From assembly GCA_947243855.1 (NCBI GenBank), contig CAMXIK010000006.1, positions 1 through 64,000 of the forward strand: a stretch of 64,000 nt of DNA, given 5' to 3'. The stretch is from an uncultured Lachnospiraceae bacterium. GTDB lineage: Bacteria; Bacillota; Clostridia; Lachnospirales; Lachnospiraceae. The notes under the pieces were generated by a model. That model was not told where the DNA came from and ran no database searches. It was given only the letters and a program-made list of their open reading frames with translations. This document shows positions 7,782 to 15,744 of the stretch, in pieces (the first letter of the stretch is position 1; each line of letters starts with the position of its first letter). Both the position numbers and the translations under genes were made by a program.

Positions 7782-8528
7782 TTAGTAAATAGCTCCCGGC
7801 ATACCGCCGCCGTATGCACCGATCGCACTCTCATAAGCCATTGCCGCCGCCGATACCTGTGACCGACTGATGAAACGGTAGTTTACAGCCGTATCAAGAC
7901 CGCTCTTTTTCAAAGCCGCTTCCATAAGCTGTTTATGATATTGCAGCTCTGTCCGTTCTCTGCGCTCCGCCGCTGCTTCCTCGGCAAGCTCCTGATACCG
8001 CTCCCGTCTTGCCCGTTTTTCCGCCTGTTCTGCCCTCACCTGTGCTTCAATCTTCGCCCGCACTTCCGGTTTCAGGTCTCCGGTAAGATATTTGTACACC
8101 ACGCCTTTCTCATCAATACCTACTGCATAAGAAGATACCTCGAACCCATTCATTGACGCTATTGCCTGATGTTTGGGAAAATCAGCAAGCGCTTTTTGAA
8201 TTTTCTGTTCATAATAGGCTGCCTTCTCCGGGTCGTTTGCCATCTTTTCTAAAATATTGGGAGCGATTGCAACATTATTATACCCCGCTATGCTTGCGCC
8301 GAAATTGTCAATACTCCTTTGGTCGTTACCGATATTTTTCACCATCACGTTTGCGCCATACCGCTGTTTCAGGTACTCCACATACTGTTCCTCCCGCGAT
8401 GCGCAACTATTTTCTGCGGTCTGCTTTACGGTGTCCGCAAAACCGATTTTCCCTGCCGCATTATTTTTCTGCGCCTTATTCGCATACTGATATGCCGCCA
8501 ATAATTCGTTTACTCCTAACATACTCAT
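7782..8528 (-). CDS. DUF6033-like orphan protein (248 aa), tandem paralogue B
   Basis: It starts MSMLGVNELLAAYQYANK, followed by NNAAGKIGFADTVKQTA and the conserved block VAIAPNILEKMANDPEKAAY. A long charged helix (about 150-205, with RAEQAEKRARRERYQEL) and a small-residue tail ending GAYGGGMPGAIY follow. The start at 8528 is supported by GGAGGAAACGGGT; the ORF is open upstream but without a site. It begins 24 nt after the kinase gene stop, so it is the first effector-like gene behind the LytTR two-component pair. The DNA encoding the FADTVKQTA block is nearly identical to that of the neighbouring paralogue, so the duplication is fairly recent. Function unknown. Confidence 0.7.
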   Translation of the reverse strand: MSMLGVNELLAAYQYANKAQKNNAAGKIGFADTVKQTAENSCASREEQYVEYLKQRYGANVMVKNIGNDQRSIDNFGASIAGYNNVAIAPNILEKMANDPEKAAYYEQKIQKALADFPKHQAIASMNGFEVSSYAVGIDEKGVVYKYLTGDLKPEVRAKIEAQVRAEQAEKRARRERYQELAEEAAAERRERTELQYHKQLMEAALKKSGLDTAVNYRFISRSQVSAAAMAYESAIGAYGGGMPGAIY

Positions 8529-8551
8529 ACCCGTTTCCTCCCTCCTGCCAA

Positions 8552-9994
8552 TCAACTTTCCACCATAACCGACAGCGTAAATATATTTCCTTCCACAATA
8601 CAATCCATATCGCCGCCATATTTTACCGCACATTTTCTGATATTCTTTAACCCGATCCCATGCGCCTCCTTGTCCTCTTTCGTTGATAGGGGAAGACCGC
8701 CGTCCCCACGGGATAACGCCATACCGTCAAAACTGTTTTCGATCTCTATAAAATACATATTTTTCGCCACAAAAGACCGGATTATGATATAAGCTTCCGC
8801 CTCCGGGCATTTTTCCCGCATCCGCACACTGGCTTCGATCGCGTTATCCAACCCGTTGTTCAATATAATCCCCATATCATAAGCCTCGATCGCAACAGCG
8901 TCCGGCAGCATAAAACCGCTGGCATCCAGCCGAATCCCTTTCACCTGCTTTGCCGCATAACGGAATTTATTCTCAATCACCGCATCGCTGACGGCATTTC
9001 CCGTATGCGCCCTGCTGTCAAGCTGCTCCACCGACTGGTACATTCCCTCAAAATACTGTCGGATTTCATCCTCTTCTCCGCCATCCCTTTTTCGGATCAG
9101 GTTCTGCAAAACCGCCATTTGATTTTTCATATCATGCTTGACCGCGCGAATCCCGTCATACAAATGCTCCATTTCCACGATAGAACTCTGCATCTGCGCA
9201 ATCTGATTTTCCAAAACCATTTTTTCCGCCTGCTCTTCCTGTAAAGCTTTCATGTCCTGATAAATTTGAAAACTGTATACGCTCGCCCCCAGAAGCACCA
9301 ATGCGATCATAGGAATAATCAGGTATAATGCCGGATATCTTTCATACAGCAACACGGGTACGCCGTCCGTAATCGTAATCAAAAGCAGGCGCACAAGAAC
9401 CGAAACCAAAATTCCCGCTATGGCTGGAAGCAGATAAAAAACCACCTCTCTGCCCATCCGCCCCTTTTCCCTATCGCGACAGTTCTTTTCGATATTTCGA
9501 GTAGAAGCAAACAGCAACGCGCACTTTACAGTCCCCATAACCGCTAAGGATAAACAGGACATCACATTCACCGCCGTAAGGAAAGAACCCACCGAGACAG
9601 CGCTATCGCCCATTCCCTCCGCCAGAAGGTCGATCAGGCTTTTTCCCAGATACAAAAAACTATATCCAGCCAGAAATGACAGCTCATGCAGAGAAATAAA
9701 CTGCACGGTAAGAAATACCTTCGTAATCAGATTCCCCTCATACCAGCACACACAAAACGTAAACAAAAGCGCCGTATCAAAGAGCAGTCTCGCAACCAGC
9801 ACTGCACTGTCCATTTGCCAAAACAGTTTCCCTCCGGCTAACCTAATCAGAACCCACACGATACCGACTGCCCACCGCGCGCCTTTTACCCTGCTAAGCT
9901 TAGGCTCCGAAAATCTGCCGCAAAAGAACTGGATACAGTACCCTGCAAACAATGTCGGCAAAATACTGGCCACTTCCACAAACCATTCAATCAT
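8552..9994 (-). CDS. GHKL sensor histidine kinase, AgrC/VirS-like
   Basis: A 480-aa membrane kinase. The first 240 residues hold about six hydrophobic helices with no large extracellular loop, as in peptide-sensing AgrC-type kinases. A coiled coil follows (ALQEEQAEKMVLENQIAQMQ), then the phospho-acceptor motif AVKHDMKNQMAVLQ (His near 287) and a GHKL ATPase with NNGLDNAIEA (about 380) and KEAHGIGLKNI. Its ATG overlaps the response-regulator stop by 8 bp, with GGGGTGA upstream. It presumably phosphorylates the LytTR regulator. No agrB/agrD-like peptide genes are in the window, so the signal is unknown. Confidence 0.9.
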   Translation of the reverse strand: MIEWFVEVASILPTLFAGYCIQFFCGRFSEPKLSRVKGARWAVGIVWVLIRLAGGKLFWQMDSAVLVARLLFDTALLFTFCVCWYEGNLITKVFLTVQFISLHELSFLAGYSFLYLGKSLIDLLAEGMGDSAVSVGSFLTAVNVMSCLSLAVMGTVKCALLFASTRNIEKNCRDREKGRMGREVVFYLLPAIAGILVSVLVRLLLITITDGVPVLLYERYPALYLIIPMIALVLLGASVYSFQIYQDMKALQEEQAEKMVLENQIAQMQSSIVEMEHLYDGIRAVKHDMKNQMAVLQNLIRKRDGGEEDEIRQYFEGMYQSVEQLDSRAHTGNAVSDAVIENKFRYAAKQVKGIRLDASGFMLPDAVAIEAYDMGIILNNGLDNAIEASVRMREKCPEAEAYIIIRSFVAKNMYFIEIENSFDGMALSRGDGGLPLSTKEDKEAHGIGLKNIRKCAVKYGGDMDCIVEGNIFTLSVMVES

Positions 9995-10712
9995 TGCCGT
10001 TCACCCCGTTTCTCAGATACCGCATATAAGCTTTCACAAACTCTCCATATTTTTCTTTCGCAAGATAGACGTCCGCACCGTTATTCAAGGTAATGCTTTT
10101 GTTATCATACTCCGCCACAAACGCCATATTTACCAGATATCCCCTATGACAGCGGTAAAATTCAGCCCCTAGCTGCCCTTCCATCTCATTCATGGAAACA
10201 TAGGCCTCTATGTTCTCCCCTGCGGTATGAATCTCTACTTTCTTTCCTCTGCTCTCGATATAGAGAATGCTGTCTTGTTCTAGCGTAAAGCTCCGATTCC
10301 TCGTCTTGATAAATACGGTCTTTCGCCGTTTCCGTTTCCTCTTTTCCAGCTCCTTCTGCGCCCTGTCAAGCACTTCCCGGAATTTATCCTCCGCAACGGG
10401 CTTTACCAGATAGTGGAACGCCGCCACGTCAAAGGCCTGAAAAACATATTCCCGGATACCCGTTATAAAAATCAGCAGGGTATCTTCCTCTCCCTTTAAG
10501 TCACTTTGCTCCCGAAGCTTTCTCGCCGTCTCAATGCCGTCCGCCCCCTCCATCTGAATATCCAGAAATACGATGTCGAACTGTTTCCCTGCGGCAAGCA
10601 GCGCATCCCCTGTCCCGTAAAGTTCGATACATGCGCCCCGTATTTCTCTTTCCAGCAAATTTTTGATCTGTTCGCGAATGACTTTTTCATCGTCACATAT
10701 GGCTATGTTCAA
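9987..10712 (-). CDS. LytTR-family response regulator, AgrA-like
   Basis: The receiver domain starts LNIAICDDEK with phospho-acceptor Asp near residue 51 (VFLDIQMEG), and the LVKP motif follows (about 115). The C-terminal LytTR DNA-binding domain shows FIKTRNRSFTLEQDSILYIE and FYRCHRGYLVNMAFV. The start is taken as TTG at 10712, because AGGTGAT, a perfect anti-Shine-Dalgarno match, precedes it. A GTG at 10721 is the alternative. An ATG further up (10769) lies upstream of the likely transcription start. Paired direct repeats at its promoter fit LytTR autoregulation. Confidence 0.88.
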   Translation of the reverse strand: MNIAICDDEKVIREQIKNLLEREIRGACIELYGTGDALLAAGKQFDIVFLDIQMEGADGIETARKLREQSDLKGEEDTLLIFITGIREYVFQAFDVAAFHYLVKPVAEDKFREVLDRAQKELEKRKRKRRKTVFIKTRNRSFTLEQDSILYIESRGKKVEIHTAGENIEAYVSMNEMEGQLGAEFYRCHRGYLVNMAFVAEYDNKSITLNNGADVYLAKEKYGEFVKAYMRYLRNGVNGND

Positions 10713-10736
10713 TCTTATCACCTGCAATTCTTTTCT

Positions 10737-10804
10737 ATTATATCGACAGAATGGCTGCGCTGTCAGCATTATGGGAACGAAACCGTATCGGAAAGGGAAC
10801 GAAA
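10737..10804 (-). promoter_or_regulatory. Promoter of the LytTR/GHKL/orphan operon with paired LytTR-type repeats
   Basis: On the minus strand CTGACA (10766-10761), an 18-bp spacer and TATAAT (10742-10737) form a strong promoter. Upstream are two identical 10-mers, TTTCGTTCCC, at 10804-10795 and 10782-10773, separated by 12 bp. Two direct repeats with a spacer of about 12 bp are the known binding geometry of AgrA/ComE-type LytTR regulators. The repeats begin just after the stop of the ABC-F gene. Confidence 0.75.
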
Positions 10805-10808
10805 TCTT

Positions 10809-12338
10809 TTATCTGCCTATCTCAATCACGCGCTGCGCCCACTCCCTGTAAAACGCCTCCTCATGCGACACAAGCAAAACAGCGCCGGAAAACTCCATCA
10901 AAGCCGTTTTTAGAGCATCCTTTGCCTGCCTGTCCAAATGGTTTGTGGGCTCATCCAATATCAGGAAATTACTCGGTTTCAATGTAAGCAGGCAAATTTT
11001 CACTTTCGCCTGCTCGCCGCCGCTTAATGTTCCAATCGGCTGCATAGCCTGTTCACTGGAAATACCGCACTGCGCAAGGGCTTTTCGCACTTCTTTCATT
11101 ACCATATCCGGATAATTGTCGGAAATGATCTGTATGGGAGTCTTTGTCGTATCTTCCCAAATGAAATCCTGTTCAAAATACCCTATTCTGACCTGATCTG
11201 AAAATTTGAATTGCCCATCTAAAGATGGAATCCGTCCTACCAGCGTTTTTAATAACGTGGATTTACCAATCCCGTTAAATCCTGTCACTACAACCTTTTG
11301 TCCACCCTTTATGACAAAATTGATATCGGATAATACCGGATAGTAATAGCCTGCCGACAAGTGCTTTACGAAAAGCTGCTCCATATTCGTAAACGGCACC
11401 GTCGAAAAATGAAAGCAGGGCGTTATCTCTTTTTTATCCAATGCCTCCATTTTTTCCATCGACTCCAATTGCTTTCGACGGCCTTTGGCCATCTTGGACT
11501 TTCTTCCCGCAATATTTTTACGGATAAATTCTTCTGTCTTCTTGATCTCTTTTTGTTGCGCTGAATACTGTCTCACATAATCTTCCCGCAAATGTGTTTT
11601 CTTTTTCAGAAATTCAGAATACGTCCCGTAATATTTCGTAATCGTGCCATTATCAATATCACAAATCCGGTTTGCAATTTTCTCCAAAAAGGCAAGATCA
11701 TGCGATATTACCATAAATACCTTATCCAAACCGGACAGGTACGCAGAAAGCCATGAAATATGCTCCTTATCTAAAAAATTAGTCGGCTCATCAAGAAGAA
11801 GCACATCCGGCTTTTCCATCAGTAATTTTGCCAGTATCACTTTTGCCCTCTGACCGCCGCTCATGTTACCAATTGGTCTGTCAAGTCCTATTGCTGACAG
11901 GCCTAGCCCGCACACCACCTGTTCGATCTGTGTATCGATGGAATAAAAGTCCTGCGTTTCCAGCCGCTCCTGATACTCTGCCGCAAGCGCAAGAAACTCC
12001 TGATGCCCCGCAGCCGCCTTTTCATAAGCCTTTGTCATTTGTCTTTCCATCTGATACAAATCCGAGAAAGCGGACTGCAAAAAAGACTGCATCGTCATGC
12101 TCTTTTCTAGCTTGGCATACTGATCAAGATATCCGACCGATACTTTCGGCTGCCAGACCACACGTCCGACATCCGGCACAAGCTGTCCTGTACAAATTCT
12201 AATCAATGTACTCTTTCCGGTTCCATTTTGTCCAACAACTCCGACATGTTCCCCTTTATTCAAGCAAAACGCCGCATCCCTATATAGCGTCTTATCTCCA
12301 AAACTGTGTGTCAACCCTTCGATCTCTAGCAAACTCAT
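10809..12338 (-). CDS. ABC-F ribosomal protection protein, antibiotic-resistance-like
   Basis: A 509-aa soluble twin ABC protein without membrane helices. Domain 1 has Walker A GQNGTGKST (36-44), signature MSGGQRAK and Walker B DVLLLDEPTNFLD. Domain 2 has Walker A GFNGIGKST, signature LSGGEQAK and FLILDEPTNHLD. Between them is a basic interdomain linker (RKNIAGRKSKMAKGRRKQ), the part that reaches the ribosomal P-site/exit region in ARE proteins. The start at 12338 follows AGGAGGTTTTCAC. A leader peptide and attenuator upstream are typical of inducible lincosamide/pleuromutilin/streptogramin A ABC-F genes (vmlR, vgaL, cplR-like). The exact drug range cannot be read from sequence. Confidence 0.85.
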   Translation of the reverse strand: MSLLEIEGLTHSFGDKTLYRDAAFCLNKGEHVGVVGQNGTGKSTLIRICTGQLVPDVGRVVWQPKVSVGYLDQYAKLEKSMTMQSFLQSAFSDLYQMERQMTKAYEKAAAGHQEFLALAAEYQERLETQDFYSIDTQIEQVVCGLGLSAIGLDRPIGNMSGGQRAKVILAKLLMEKPDVLLLDEPTNFLDKEHISWLSAYLSGLDKVFMVISHDLAFLEKIANRICDIDNGTITKYYGTYSEFLKKKTHLREDYVRQYSAQQKEIKKTEEFIRKNIAGRKSKMAKGRRKQLESMEKMEALDKKEITPCFHFSTVPFTNMEQLFVKHLSAGYYYPVLSDINFVIKGGQKVVVTGFNGIGKSTLLKTLVGRIPSLDGQFKFSDQVRIGYFEQDFIWEDTTKTPIQIISDNYPDMVMKEVRKALAQCGISSEQAMQPIGTLSGGEQAKVKICLLTLKPSNFLILDEPTNHLDRQAKDALKTALMEFSGAVLLVSHEEAFYREWAQRVIEIGR

Positions 12339-12354
12339 GTGAAAACCTCCTAAT

Positions 12355-12388
12355 AGAAAAAAGACTACAGACAAAACATTGTCCATAG
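12355..12388 (-). terminator. Attenuator terminator before the ABC-F gene
   Basis: On the minus strand CTATGGACAA and TTGTCTGTAG form a 10-bp stem (two G-U pairs) with a TGTT loop, followed directly by TCTTTTTTC. The ribosome-binding site of the ABC-F gene lies immediately after the T-run, so this is a premature terminator in the 5' leader. Confidence 0.75.
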
Positions 12389-12413
12389 CCTTTCACACAC
12401 ATGATTTGCACAC

Positions 12414-12466
12414 GGAAAATAAGCAATAAGCATACTGCCATCCAGCAGCCTATTGCCTTATTTTCC
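12414..12466 (-). promoter_or_regulatory. Long leader hairpin between leader peptide and attenuator
   Basis: GGAAAATAAGGCAATA and its near-complement TATTGCTTATTTTCC form a stem of about 16 bp with one bulge. It begins inside the last codons of the leader ORF. Two further overlapping pairings upstream (CGATGAAA with TTTCATCG, and ACTCTG-ACAA with TTGT-CAGAGT) offer alternative folds, as expected for a ribosome-controlled attenuator. Confidence 0.6.
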
Positions 12467-12577
12467 GATGAAATCCAAAAGCGTTATTGATACGCCATAC
12501 TCTGCACAATGTTTCATCGGAATGGATTGTACAGAGTTCTGTTTTCTCTTAAGAAGATCTGTCAAATAAATGCTCAT
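12458..12577 (-). CDS. Leader peptide of the ABC-F gene (39 aa)
   Basis: The ORF starts MSIYLTDLLKRKQNS and ends LDFIGK followed by TAA. AGGAGA lies 7 nt before its ATG, and it starts about 40 nt after the -10 box. Its stop codon sits inside the left arm of the long hairpin. A ribosome stalled by an antibiotic on this ORF would change leader folding and let transcription pass the attenuator. It is inferred from position, ribosome site and structure, not homology. Confidence 0.6.
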   Translation of the reverse strand: MSIYLTDLLKRKQNSVQSIPMKHCAEYGVSITLLDFIGK

Positions 12578-12615
12578 ATCTGTTCTCCTAAATAGAAACT
12601 TTCTCTATGGCAGAT

Positions 12616-12644
12616 ATCATAATACACAAATAATTGTCTGTCAA
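12616..12644 (-). promoter_or_regulatory. Vegetative promoter of the ABC-F leader
   Basis: TTGACA (12644-12639), a 17-bp spacer and TATGAT (12621-12616) on the minus strand: a near-consensus promoter. The non-coding stretch 12339-12678 is fully explained by this promoter, the leader ORF and the attenuator. Confidence 0.8.
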
Positions 12645-12678
12645 CCGTCTGCGATCCCGCCCCGCAAGCATCCCTTTC

Positions 12679-13146
12679 TCAATCCCCTTTGCCGACATCC
12701 ACCCAGCCCACGCAGCCGGAGTATTTTTCCAGCTCCGGTATCGTCAATTCGATTGCACTGTTAGAGCTGCCGCAGGCGGGAAATACCGTCTCAAAACGTT
12801 TCAACGACACGTCCAGATACACCTTCACGCCCTCGTTTACCGCAAACGGGCAGACGCCGCCCACGGCATGTCCCACAAGCGTCTCCGCCTCCTGCGGCGT
12901 AAGCATCTTTGCTTTTGTGTGAAACTGCTCTTTGTACTTGTGATTGTCTATCTTCACATCCCCTGCCGCCACCACTAACAGAGCGCTTCCATCCACCATG
13001 AATGACAGCGTTTTCGCTATTCTTGCCGGCTCGCAGGAAAGGGCTGCCGCCGCCAGTTCCACCGTAGCGCTGGACACGTCAAACTCCTGAATCTTTTCTT
13101 CTATCCCGTACTGCTTAAAATATGTTCTTACTCTCTCAATCGCCAT
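12679..13146 (-). CDS. YbaK/EbsC-family aminoacyl-tRNA deacylase-like protein
   Basis: A 155-aa stand-alone YbaK/ProX-type domain. The region IAKTLSFMVDGSALLVVAAG carries the family-conserved Lys. It is followed by the AVGGVCPFAV motif (GxxPF) and KVYLDVSLKRFETVFPACG. Family members hydrolyse mischarged tRNAs such as Cys- or Ala-tRNA(Pro); the substrate here is unknown. The start at 13146 follows AGGAGGAGATTATC. It lies 57 bp downstream of two radical SAM genes on the same strand. Confidence 0.85.
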   Translation of the reverse strand: MAIERVRTYFKQYGIEEKIQEFDVSSATVELAAAALSCEPARIAKTLSFMVDGSALLVVAAGDVKIDNHKYKEQFHTKAKMLTPQEAETLVGHAVGGVCPFAVNEGVKVYLDVSLKRFETVFPACGSSNSAIELTIPELEKYSGCVGWVDVGKGD

Positions 13147-13202
13147 GATAATCTCCTCCTTGTGAAAAACATTATAGCACAAAAAAATTAAGAAAAGATA
13201 TC

Positions 13203-14084
13203 TTATCCAAGCCGCTTCAATTCTCTACGGTAAACCGCCATCTCCTCCTCGCTCACCGTATCAATGATATACTGCAATTCGCTAACCAAAGCCTCCCGTT
13301 CCTTTGGCAGATACGCCGTCACCGGGTAAAAATTGGAAGCGGAATTAGCAAACAGATGCGTCCGTATCTGCAAATTTTGAATAAACGTCTGCAATTCCCG
13401 CAGCCGCTCCTTCTCCCCTGCGGGCGTAAACGTCCCTTCCTGCGCCATACGGTACAGCTCCGTACCGGGAAACAGCGTCAGAGAATCCACGGAGATAAAA
13501 TAGGGATTTAACTGGCTGAACAGTTTCGCGCTGTTCACTGCATTCCGGTATCCTCCGCCGTTCCCCGCAAGCCCGGTCATGTAGACAAAATAATATTCGA
13601 TTCCCGCCTCGTCGAGCTTCCGGCACTGCGCCAGAATATCAGCCGCCGTGTATCCTTTGCCCGCTAAGGCAAGCGTCTCGTCGTCCCCGCTCTCCGTCCC
13701 GATGCTTAGTCCGTTTATTCCCATAGCCCGCAATTTCTTAAGCTGCCACACTTCTTTGTCCCGAATGTCCCGAATACTTGCAAACATAGCCATCGTCTGG
13801 CATTTAATCAAATAATCACGTACCGTCAGCGCGCGCAGTTTCAGGTTCTCATAACTCATGGCAAAGGGATTCGCGCCCGTCCAAAAAATGCGTCTTGCAT
13901 AGGGCTGGTAACGTTTGATCTCCTCTAAGTCTTCCTCAAATTCCTCCATCGGAGACATGCGGAAACGCTCGTTCTTATAAAGATTGCAAAAGCGGCATTT
14001 ATGATAAGTACAGCCGGATGCTGCCTGTATAATCACGGAGTGGGCCTCGTAGGGCGGCCTCCACGTTCTTCCCGTAAAATGCAA
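13203..14084 (-). CDS. Radical SAM protein (Elp3/MiaB-like core), paralogue 2
   Basis: A 293-aa enzyme with the CxxxCxxC 4Fe-4S motif in GCTYHKCRFCNLY (Cys near 25, 29 and 32). NGLSIGTESGDDETL fits the radical SAM core strand. There is no extra B12 or TRAM domain and no peptide-substrate gene nearby. Translation begins at TTG, preceded by GAGGAGGTGAGTTTGC. It is about 40-50% similar by eye to the upstream radical SAM gene, with the same HxTGxxWRPPYEA start. The substrate is unknown. Confidence 0.85.
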   Translation of the reverse strand: MHFTGRTWRPPYEAHSVIIQAASGCTYHKCRFCNLYKNERFRMSPMEEFEEDLEEIKRYQPYARRIFWTGANPFAMSYENLKLRALTVRDYLIKCQTMAMFASIRDIRDKEVWQLKKLRAMGINGLSIGTESGDDETLALAGKGYTAADILAQCRKLDEAGIEYYFVYMTGLAGNGGGYRNAVNSAKLFSQLNPYFISVDSLTLFPGTELYRMAQEGTFTPAGEKERLRELQTFIQNLQIRTHLFANSASNFYPVTAYLPKEREALVSELQYIIDTVSEEEMAVYRRELKRLG

Positions 14085-14143
14085 GCAAACTCACCTCCTC
14101 GCTTTTCTTTCTATAAATTTTGCAGACGGCACACCGCTTCTCC

Positions 14144-15043
14144 CTATAAATGAGGCAGGTTTTCACGGTATTTGCGCAAATCTTCTTCCTGCACAGTTTC
14201 TATAATTCTGTCAAGTGCCGCGACAAGAGCCTCTTTCTCCTTCGGCAAAGCGCCATGAAATTGGAAGGCATTGGAAGCTCCCATAGCGGCAAAGGTTGTG
14301 GGGATTTCCAAAGATTGAACCAATGTGCGCACTTCCCTGTACTTTTCCAGTTCGCTTTCCTCCTGCCAGTTTCCCCGCTGTATTTCCTCATACAGTTTTG
14401 AATCTGGATAGATGGTCAGCATATTTGCCCCGACCAAAGTCGGATGAAGTTTATTACATACAGAGGCCGTGACCTTTGCTCCATCCTCTCCGCGCCCTGC
14501 GCCGGAGATACCCGTCAGATAGAAAAAGCTGTAACGGATGCCAGCCTGATCCAACCGCCCGCACTGCTCCAAAATATCTTCCGAACGATACCCCTTATCC
14601 ATAAAACAAAGCGCCTCATCGTCCGCCGTTTCCATGCCGATTGTCAGTCCATCATAGCCCGCTCCATGCAGAGCCGCCAATTCCTCATCCGATTTCAGAC
14701 TAATATCCGTCACCCGCGAAAACCCGCCTATGGTTTCCGTTTCCGGGAAATATCTGTGTATCAGCTCTGCAATCTCCATTAACTTTTCGTACTGCAGTAC
14801 GAACGGATTAGCCCCGGTCAAAAAAACACGTGATACCTTCCAACTCCCAAAGCGGCGGTACCTCTTTTGCGCCTCCTTCAAATCCGCCTCGATATCTTCT
14901 ATCGGCGACATTCTGAATGGAAAGGGTAACTCTGCGTAAAGCGTGCAGAATTTACATCTATGGTGGGTACAGCCAGCGGTGACTTCCAACAACAGGGACG
15001 ACGCCTCGTAGGGCGGCCTCCATATAGTTCCAGTGTAATGCAA
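14144..15043 (-). CDS. Radical SAM protein, paralogue 1
   Basis: A 299-aa paralogue with the cluster motif GCTHHRCKFCTLY and the GLTIGMETADDEAL strand. It shares the HYTGTIWRPPYEA start and the RMSPxExxExDLxE segment with its neighbour. It also starts at TTG, after AAGGAGGGATGAAAG; an ATG in that spacer is out of frame. It heads a minus-strand operon (two radical SAM genes, then YbaK-like) whose promoter faces the HxlR regulator gene. Function unknown. Confidence 0.85.
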   Translation of the reverse strand: MHYTGTIWRPPYEASSLLLEVTAGCTHHRCKFCTLYAELPFPFRMSPIEDIEADLKEAQKRYRRFGSWKVSRVFLTGANPFVLQYEKLMEIAELIHRYFPETETIGGFSRVTDISLKSDEELAALHGAGYDGLTIGMETADDEALCFMDKGYRSEDILEQCGRLDQAGIRYSFFYLTGISGAGRGEDGAKVTASVCNKLHPTLVGANMLTIYPDSKLYEEIQRGNWQEESELEKYREVRTLVQSLEIPTTFAAMGASNAFQFHGALPKEKEALVAALDRIIETVQEEDLRKYRENLPHL

Positions 15044-15093
15044 CTTTCATCCCTCCTTGCTTCCTTACAAAGCGGATATCCTCTTATGCACCC

Positions 15094-15189
15094 AGATTAT
15101 CCTGAAGGCCGGCCGAAAACAAGTACGGTCTTTTTTTAGTGATAGTACCTTTTTTCATACTTGTCTTTTCCGCCTCGCCGGAATATACT
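15094..15189. promoter_or_regulatory. Divergent promoters of the radical SAM operon and the HxlR gene
   Basis: Minus strand: TTGTTT (15122-15117), 17 bp, TAATCT (15099-15094). Plus strand: TTGTCT (15161-15166), 17 bp, TATACT (15184-15189). Between them AGTAC occurs twice (15122-15126 and 15144-15148), 22 bp apart, possibly the HxlR binding region. A bound regulator could affect both directions. Confidence 0.55.
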
Positions 15190-15253
15190 CATTGTGAAAA
15201 GAAAAACGGGCGTTTCCAAAACGCCCGCAGCAACCAATATGAGGTGAAACGAA

Positions 15254-15622
15254 TTGGCCGAAAATAAATTCAGCAACGAAGAAACCACCGCCCGCTGTGT
15301 CCCCATGGCCAAATTACAGTCTGTGATCGGCGGAAAATGGAAGATTTTGATTTTATGGTATGTGTCCTTTTATCAGGTACAGCGGTTCGGCGAACTGCTG
15401 CGCCGCCTTGACGGCATCACACAGTCCACCCTCACCAAACAGCTCAGGGAACTGGAAAGCGACGGCTTCCTTCACCGGGAGATTTATAAGGAAATCCCGC
15501 CGAAGGTGGAATATTCCCTGACAAAACTCGGTGAAAGCTTCATTCCCGTCCTGCAAACTATGATGGCGTGGAGCGAGGCCAATCTCTGCCTTGACTGGAA
15601 AAATCCGTATGAAAAAGAGTAA
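15254..15622 (+). CDS. HxlR-family winged-helix regulator
   Basis: A 122-aa MarR-like protein of the HxlR/DUF24 type. The signature SVIGGKWKILILWYV is followed by RFGELLRRLDGITQSTLTKQ and ESDGFLHREIYKEIPPKVEY. A Cys near residue 15 (TARCVPMAK) is at the position used for thiol or electrophile sensing in this family. It starts at TTG after GAGGTGAAACGAA. It is divergent from the radical SAM operon and may regulate it. Confidence 0.88.
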   Translation: MAENKFSNEETTARCVPMAKLQSVIGGKWKILILWYVSFYQVQRFGELLRRLDGITQSTLTKQLRELESDGFLHREIYKEIPPKVEYSLTKLGESFIPVLQTMMAWSEANLCLDWKNPYEKE

Positions 15623-15744
15623 CTTCGCCGCAGTACCAGTATCATATTTTTCCTGAAAGACGATATCCCCTGCCCGCAGCAAAAAAATATTCTTCCCCTA
15701 AAAATAAAAATATGATATAATACCGTCGGTTTAAGGAATATTGG

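Noticed and set aside
10713..10769. Upstream ATG of the LytTR regulator
   Set aside because: It lies before the predicted transcription start (-10 at 10737-10742), lacks a ribosome site and would add residues before the conserved receiver start.
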